DNA from: RGIG5612 sp045616165
GTDB lineage: Bacteria > Bacillota > Clostridia > Lachnospirales > Lachnospiraceae
Assembly (NCBI GenBank): GCA_045616165.1
Contig: JAZLGF010000030.1
Location: 1-20,382, forward strand
Length of the DNA: 20,382 nucleotides
Direction of reading: 5' to 3'
Part shown: piece by piece, positions 16,255-20,382 of the stretch
Layout: the number at the start of each line of letters is the position of its first letter
Numbering within the stretch: the first letter of the stretch is position 1
The notes under the pieces: generated by a model
The model's database searches: none
Seen by the model: only the letters and a program-made list of their open reading frames with translations
Told to the model about the DNA's origin: nothing
Program-made: the position numbers and the translations under genes

Positions 16255-17889
16255 TTAAACTTTTTTATTTGTGACTAGTTTGATAACGAACAATGTTGCA
16301 ATCATCACTACTATTGAAATTGGAAGGACGATTAATGCGTTTGGAACAAATCCTGCAATTATGTAACAAACAAAGGATACAGCAGCAACTGTGATAGCGT
16401 ATGGAAGCTGCGTGCTAACGTGCGTTACATGGTCGCATTGCGCTCCTGCACTAGCCATAATTGTTGTATCTGAAATAGGTGAACAATGGTCGCCACAAAC
16501 AGCACCAGCCATTGCAGCACTCATACATACAACACCTAATGGATGCTCAAGTGGGAACATAGCAAGTGTGATAGGAATAAGGATTCCGAATGTACCCCAA
16601 CTTGTACCTGTTGCAAATGAAATTGCGCAAGCAATTAAGAATACTAAAGCAGGAAGGAATGATGTGAATGTGCCTGCACCTGCCATAATATTTTCTACAA
16701 AGATTGTTGATCCCAGTGAATCTGTCATAGCTTTAAGTGTCCATGCAAAGATTAATATTAAGATAGCAGGAACCATAGTCTTGAAGCCATCAGGAAGTGC
16801 TTTCATACAATCCTTAAAAGAGATAAGCTTTCTACACATGTAATAAATAATTGTTATTATTAAAGCAATAACTCCGCCGTACATAAGGCCTACAGAAGCA
16901 TCGCTGTTTGAGAATGCGTCAACAACGTTTGCGCCTTCTAAGAGCCCACCTGTGTACATAAGACCGAGTGCACAAAATACGATAAGAACAATAATTGGAA
17001 GAACAAGATCAATAACTTTTCCGTTTGAGTTATAGTCTTCTTCAGAATCGTTTACGTATGGATTCATGCCACCGAAGATGTCGCCGTTGTCTGCAGCGGT
17101 AGCATATTTTTTCATTGGGCCATATTCAAACTTGAAGATGACTAAGAAGAACATCATAACGATTGTAAGGATCGCATAGAAGTTAAAAGGAATAGTGCTT
17201 ATAAAAGCGCGGATTCCTTGGCCTTCACCAACATATCCAGAAACAGCGGCAGCCCAGCTACTAATAGGAGCAATAATACAAACAGGAGCAGCGGTAGCAT
17301 CGATTAAGTAAGCTAATTTAGCACGGCTAACGCCTGAATTGTCTGATACTGGACGCATAACAGAACCTACTGTTAAGCAGTTGAAATAGTCATCGATAAA
17401 AATAAGAATACCAAGAATAACTGTTGCAACTTGTGCGCCACCTTTTGAATGAATTCTTTTTGCAGCCCATCTTCCAAAAGCTGCACTTCCGCCTGCGCGG
17501 TTCATTAAAGCTACGAGAGCACCAAGGATAACAAGGAAAATAAGAATTCCGACATTCCAGCTATCTGCAAGAGCACCGTTTACAAATCCGTCTGAGAAGA
17601 TATGCTCAAGAGCTCCTAAAGGATTTCCGTTGCTGTAGAAGAAACCGCCAACAACGATACCAATAAAGAGTGAAGAGTAAACTTCTTTTGTTATGAGAGC
17701 TAAAACAATAGCGATAATAGGTGGAACAAGAGCCCAGAATTTTCCGTAGAAAATACTTTCTGGAACTTCCCCATCGCCAGCTAAAGCTGTCATAGCAAAC
17801 AACATTACGAAAACAGAAGCAACAATAATAATTCTTGCAATCTGTCTGCCTCTAGAAAGAGGAGCTTTGTTACGTCTTAAAAGATTCAT
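16255..17889 (-). CDS. lysW: NhaC-family carrier under lysine riboswitch, predicted lysine transporter (LysW type)
   Basis: This encodes 544 residues with many hydrophobic segments. Family blocks include IDDYFNCLTVGSVMRPV, ISSWAAAVSGYVGEG, SFATGTSWGTFG and GDHCSPISDTTIMASAG, all characteristic of NhaC Na+/H+ antiporter relatives. The ATG at 17889 has AGGAGGA upstream (17896-17902). The gene sits directly behind a lysine riboswitch, and NhaC-superfamily genes under lysine riboswitches have been proposed as lysine transporters named lysW. A bare annotation as sodium/proton antiporter would miss this. Lysine uptake, possibly sodium-coupled, is therefore inferred from regulation, not from substrate-binding residues. 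It is monocistronic and divergent from the MATE gene. Confidence 0.8.
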   Translation of the reverse strand: MNLLRRNKAPLSRGRQIARIIIVASVFVMLFAMTALAGDGEVPESIFYGKFWALVPPIIAIVLALITKEVYSSLFIGIVVGGFFYSNGNPLGALEHIFSDGFVNGALADSWNVGILIFLVILGALVALMNRAGGSAAFGRWAAKRIHSKGGAQVATVILGILIFIDDYFNCLTVGSVMRPVSDNSGVSRAKLAYLIDATAAPVCIIAPISSWAAAVSGYVGEGQGIRAFISTIPFNFYAILTIVMMFFLVIFKFEYGPMKKYATAADNGDIFGGMNPYVNDSEEDYNSNGKVIDLVLPIIVLIVFCALGLMYTGGLLEGANVVDAFSNSDASVGLMYGGVIALIITIIYYMCRKLISFKDCMKALPDGFKTMVPAILILIFAWTLKAMTDSLGSTIFVENIMAGAGTFTSFLPALVFLIACAISFATGTSWGTFGILIPITLAMFPLEHPLGVVCMSAAMAGAVCGDHCSPISDTTIMASAGAQCDHVTHVSTQLPYAITVAAVSFVCYIIAGFVPNALIVLPISIVVMIATLFVIKLVTNKKV

Positions 17890-17902
17890 GATAAATCCTC
17901 CT

Positions 17903-17942
17903 AATAAAAAATGATGTTTTGCTTATGCATAAACATCACATT
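17903..17942 (-). terminator. Riboswitch-controlled terminator and competing antiterminator
   Basis: On the minus strand TGATGTTT (17938-17931) pairs with AAACATCA (17919-17912), followed by TTTTTTATT (17911-17903), immediately before the AGGAGGA ribosome binding site. The 5' side, TCACATT-complement AATGTGA (17942-17936), can instead pair with TCACATT in the aptamer's 3' part (17996-17990), with GGAG (17985-17982) pairing with CTCC (17948-17945) inside it. The two folds share 17936-17938 and exclude each other. Lysine binding should favour the terminator. Confidence 0.75.
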
Positions 17943-17968
17943 AGGGAGAGCATTTAGAAAAATGCTTG

Positions 17969-18140
17969 ATGCTTGAAAGCGCTCCACAAAATGTGACAGT
18001 CTGTTATGTATTTCATAACAGCCCAACTCCCATCGGTTTAGGCCTTTGGTCGTTTCGGCGGTATCCCCTTTCATTAAAACGTCCCTAAAAACTATTGTTT
18101 TAAGTACTAATGTTTACCGCACCTCTATTCAGCATAATAT
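17969..18140 (-). promoter_or_regulatory. Lysine riboswitch (L box)
   Basis: Read on the minus strand, the leader contains conserved lysine-aptamer blocks in the right order: ATAGAGGTGCGG, then AGTA, then AAAGGGGATACCGCCGAA, then CCGATGGGAGTTGGGCTG, then CTGTCA and TGGAGCGCTTTC. The P1 helix can form between ATGCT (18135-18131) and AGCAT (17973-17969). An inner 8-bp hairpin, CTGTTATG/CATAACAG, lies at 18001-18021. The length of about 170 nt fits the class. A consensus promoter lies just upstream and a terminator just downstream. Confidence 0.92.
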
Positions 18141-18153
18141 TTAATTATGATGC

Positions 18154-18182
18154 ATTATAAACACTGGAATTACATTTGTCAA
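18154..18182 (-). promoter_or_regulatory. Consensus sigma-A promoter for the riboswitch/NhaC transcript
   Basis: On the minus strand TTGACA (18182-18177) and TATAAT (18159-18154) are both exact consensus hexamers with the ideal 17-nt spacer. Transcription should start near 18147, a few bases before the aptamer's P1. Such a strong promoter suits a gene whose expression is limited afterwards by the riboswitch. Confidence 0.88.
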
Positions 18183-18245
18183 ATTGTGCACGAAATTAAT
18201 TTTTTTCTTATACCAATATGCAATTAGAAAACAATAGAAGTACAA

Positions 18246-18254
18246 TGTTATAAT
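18246..18254 (+). promoter_or_regulatory. Extended -10 promoter candidate for the MATE gene
   Basis: TGTTATAAT forms an extended -10 with the hexamer at 18249-18254. No good -35 is seen. The same TGTTATAATTT string occurs before the HD hydrolase gene (311-321). The MATE start codon is 37 nt downstream. Confidence 0.5.
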
Positions 18255-18290
18255 TTTTCAATATATTAATTACTAGAAATGGAGAACGAC

Positions 18291-19652
18291 ATGAATAAAG
18301 ATAATATGAAGGCTATAGAATCATTTGAAAATGGGGCTATACCAAAAGTAATTATTAAAAATTGTATACCAGCGTTGATAGCCATGATTATGGTTATGAT
18401 ATATAACTTAGCGGACACTTTCTTTATTGGTTTGACACATAATGATTTGCAAGTGGCGGCAGTCTCTCTTGCAACGCCAGTTTTTATGATTTTTATGTCT
18501 TTAGGCACACTCTTTGGAGTAGGTGGAACATCTGTTATTTCAAGAGCATTAGGTGCCGGAAATAAAGAACTTGCTAAGAAAGTAAGTTCATTTTGTATGT
18601 GGGCATGCGTAACCATAGGGTTAGTATTTATGGCGGTTCTTTGGATTTTTATGGACAAAATCGCTTATGCACTAGGAGCTAGTGAAAGTACAATAGGATA
18701 TACGAGAAGTTATTTGGTTATAACAGTAGGCTGTGGCGTTTTTTCATTAATATCTAATTGCTTTTCAAATATTATTCGTACCGAAGGAGAGCCTATGAAG
18801 GCTATGACAGGTACGGTTGTAGGAAATCTCTTAAATATTATTCTAGACCCAATTATGATTTTAGCTTTTGATTGGGGAATAGTAGGAGCGGCGATAGCAA
18901 CAGTAATAGGAAATATAGTGAGTGCGCTTTATTATCTTTTATATTTCTTTAGAGGGAAATCAAATTTAAGCATTAGCCCAAAATATTTTTCTATGAAGGA
19001 AGGAATTTTAACAGGTGTTATTTCTGTTGGAATTTCATCAGCACTTGCAAATCTTCTTTCAAGTCTTTCGGCAATTATTATTAATTCACAAATGTCTAGG
19101 TATGGAGATTTATATGTAGCTGGATATGGCGTAACTTCTAAAGTTTTTATGATAGTTACGCTTTTGGGTATTGGAATAGGAAGCGGCGCACAACCATTTT
19201 TTGGATATTGTTTTGGTGCGAAAAATAAAGGAAGGCTTATAGGAGGAATTAGATTTTCAACGTTATTTGCCACGATAGTATGTATAGTAGCAGCGGCATT
19301 ATGTTTTATATTTGCAGGACCAATAGTAAAAGTATTTTTAACGGATGAAGCTGCATATAATAGTGCTATAAGTTTTACAAGAATACTTATGTGCTCAGCA
19401 TGGCTTATAGGTCCATTTGCTATATGCCAAACAACACTGCAAGGTATGGGAGCAGCCACACCAGCAATCTTAGCAGTTCTAATCAGACAAGGCATTATAT
19501 TAATCCCAGCAGTATTTATTATGAATTCTCTTATAGGCATGAACGGACTTATTTGGGCACAACCAATCGCAGATGTCCTTTCACTAGTCGTTATCATTTT
19601 AATGGTCATAATAAAAATTAAAAAAGCCGATTTCACAAAAATAAAAGAGTAA
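18291..19652 (+). CDS. MATE family efflux transporter
   Basis: This encodes 453 residues from ATG 18291, preferred because GGAGA ends 5 nt before it; the in-frame ATG at 18279 overlaps that site. About 12 hydrophobic segments occur. The block NIIRTEGEPMKAMTGTVVGN with NLLNIILDPI is the hallmark of multidrug and toxic compound extrusion proteins, and its internal counterpart in the second half is ICQTTLQGMGAATPAI. It probably exports cationic drugs or metabolites using a sodium or proton gradient; the ligand is not predictable. It is monocistronic, divergent from the lysine-riboswitch transporter gene, and ends at a terminator that forms part of the right repeat copy. Confidence 0.85.
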   Translation: MNKDNMKAIESFENGAIPKVIIKNCIPALIAMIMVMIYNLADTFFIGLTHNDLQVAAVSLATPVFMIFMSLGTLFGVGGTSVISRALGAGNKELAKKVSSFCMWACVTIGLVFMAVLWIFMDKIAYALGASESTIGYTRSYLVITVGCGVFSLISNCFSNIIRTEGEPMKAMTGTVVGNLLNIILDPIMILAFDWGIVGAAIATVIGNIVSALYYLLYFFRGKSNLSISPKYFSMKEGILTGVISVGISSALANLLSSLSAIIINSQMSRYGDLYVAGYGVTSKVFMIVTLLGIGIGSGAQPFFGYCFGAKNKGRLIGGIRFSTLFATIVCIVAAALCFIFAGPIVKVFLTDEAAYNSAISFTRILMCSAWLIGPFAICQTTLQGMGAATPAILAVLIRQGIILIPAVFIMNSLIGMNGLIWAQPIADVLSLVVIILMVIIKIKKADFTKIKE

Positions 19653-19678
19653 TTATTCATCACGAATACATAAAAAAC

Positions 19679-19712
19679 AGCTCGACAAATCAGGTTTGTA
19701 GGGCTCTTTTTT
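19679..19712 (+). terminator. Terminator of the MATE gene, embedded in the right repeat copy
   Basis: AGCTCGACAAA (19679-19689) pairs with TTTGTAGGGCT (19695-19705) with one G-T and one G-A, followed by CTTTTTTAT. The minus strand also has a T run after the stem (from AAAAAA at 19672-19677), so it could act both ways. The hairpin aligns with module D of the left repeat (239-262). Confidence 0.75.
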
Positions 19713-19927
19713 ATATGCTCGCAGCCCGACCTACTCGTTCCTGGCTCGGGTTCCAACTCGCCGATAACGAGCAGGTCGGCTCTGCTCGCTTTCTAAATAA
19801 TTACATATATTGTTTTGGAACGCGAAGCTGACGGCGCCTGAGCTTAAGAAGGAGCTCGCGCCGTGGCTTCGCTTCTTACGGCAGCTAACTTTCGTTCGCC
19901 AGTACACTTATGTCCGCCCGCTGCCTT
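19679..19927 (-). repeat. GC-rich four-hairpin structured repeat, right (inverted) copy
   Basis: Read on the minus strand this aligns with 25-262 over its whole length. Module A pairs GGCAGC with GCTGCC (19925-19920 with 19885-19880), where the left copy has GGTGGG/CCCGCC. Module B keeps GCGAAGC/GCTTCGC and GGCGC/GCGCC, with an inner GAGCT/AGCTC where the left has GCGC/GCGC. Module C keeps CTCGTT/AACGAG and the identical 26-nt loop (19740-19765), while the outer stem is CCGACCT/AGGTCGG instead of AGTGTAG/CTACACT. Module D doubles as the MATE terminator. Several paired positions have changed on both sides, and odd pairs become G-U when read as RNA on the minus strand. Confidence 0.8.
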
Positions 19928-19937
19928 ATTTTATTGG

Positions 19938-20351
19938 GTTTCCCAATATATGAGATTAGTGTCTCTATATTGGGAAACTTTTTTGGCTTTGAGTAAAGAT
20001 TTTCCAAATATACGAGATAAGCGTCTCTATATTGGGAAGCTTTTCAGACTTTGAGTATAGTTTTTCCCAATATATGAAAGGAGTGTTTATATATTGGGAA
20101 CTTTTTCATAAAAATAATAATTATTTTCCCAACATATGAGAGTAGTCTATCTATATTGGGAATTTTTCAAAAACACGGTGGATGTTGATTTTCTCCCTAT
20201 AGAAAGATAGCGCGTCTATAGTGAGAATTTTTTTTAAAGTCAGATGGTTATTTTCTCACTATAGAGTAACATACTATCTATAGTGAGAACTTTTTGATGA
20301 AATAAATGATTTTTTTCTCACTATAGGAAGACAAGTTCTCTATAGGGAGAA
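19938..20351. repeat. Array of seven hairpins with 62-bp period
   Basis: Seven 37-bp inverted repeats start (at their TTC) at 19940, 20002, 20064, 20126, 20191, 20253 and 20315, so the steps are 62, 62, 62, 65, 62 and 62. Units 1-4 have arms of the type TTCCCAATATA/TATATTGGGAA. Units 5-7 have TTCTCACTATAG/CTATAGTGAGAA. Each is followed by a T run and an AT-rich spacer of about 25 bp; the first two spacers share CTTTGAGTA. Loops vary (ttagtg, taagcg, ggagtg). Arms are near-perfectly paired within a unit although they vary between units. No gene is supported here; a 63-codon open frame across it only translates the repeats. Positions 20352-20382 show nothing recognisable. Confidence 0.85.
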
Positions 20352-20382
20352 AATATAGAAAAAGCGAGCAAAGATCAAAGAG

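Noticed and set aside
16391..16843. A 150-codon plus-strand frame opposite the NhaC gene
   Set aside because: It is antisense to conserved NhaC motifs and has no credible start signal.
18932..19756. A 274-codon minus-strand frame opposite the MATE gene
   Set aside because: It lies antisense to a well-supported transporter gene, has no recognisable motif and runs into the terminator and repeat; it is a shadow frame.
25..19927. A 19.9-kb composite transposon bounded by inverted repeats
   Set aside because: No transposase, integrase or target-site duplication is visible, and the copies are diverged with compensatory stem changes. Ordinary dispersed repeats explain them better.
19863..20054. 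A 63-codon open frame as a small gene
   Set aside because: It runs through module B/A of the repeat and into the hairpin array, and its protein repeats follow the DNA repeats. It has no ribosome binding site.
19938..20351. CRISPR array
   Set aside because: The regular spacing is CRISPR-like, but the repeated units differ from each other in arms and loops, spacers are AT-rich and partly repeated, and no cas gene is present.

Overview
The window looks like chromosomal DNA of a strictly anaerobic, low-GC Gram-positive bacterium, most likely a gut- or rumen-type member of the Clostridia (Lachnospiraceae-like; this is inference). The grounds are AT-rich DNA with strong AGGAGG-type ribosome binding sites, two oxygen-sensitive glycyl radical enzymes (GREs), a PucR/CdaR-type regulator, a lysine riboswitch on an NhaC-family carrier and a MATE exporter. 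No rRNA, tRNA, transposase, phage gene or CRISPR array was found.

Layout. Positions 25-262 hold a GC-rich, multi-hairpin repeat whose second copy lies inverted at 19679-19927. Next come an HD-domain hydrolase (359-925) and a secreted lipoprotein of the choloylglycine/linear-amide hydrolase family (959-2215), ending at a terminator shared with a convergent PucR-like regulator (2278-3885, minus). Divergent from that regulator is the main operon, 4128-13348: MFS transporter, GRE 1, GRE activase, GRE 2, a URO-D/MtaA-like putative zinc methyltransferase and a DUF169 protein, closed by a strong terminator. A membrane metallophosphoesterase, a 76-residue membrane protein and a second URO-D-like protein follow (13497-16158). 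An NhaC-family carrier (16255-17889, minus) sits behind a lysine riboswitch and a consensus promoter. A MATE exporter (18291-19652) precedes the inverted repeat copy and an array of seven hairpins with a 62-bp period (19938-20351).

How the genes may work together. The core looks like an anaerobic catabolic system of unassigned substrate: the transporter imports a small molecule, the PucR-type protein senses it, two distinct GREs served by one radical-SAM activase perform radical C-X cleavage or decarboxylation, and URO-D and DUF169 proteins handle a product, perhaps a methyl group. Both GREs carry Cys-x-Glu in the active-site loop rather than the Cys-Cys of pyruvate formate-lyase, so they should not be called PFL. 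No corrinoid protein or microcompartment gene is present. I do not recognise this exact gene set as a characterised pathway.

The most unusual non-coding content is the inverted pair of structured repeats. Stems differ in sequence between copies but keep pairing, while a 26-nt loop is identical. The nearby 62-bp hairpin array is the second such feature.
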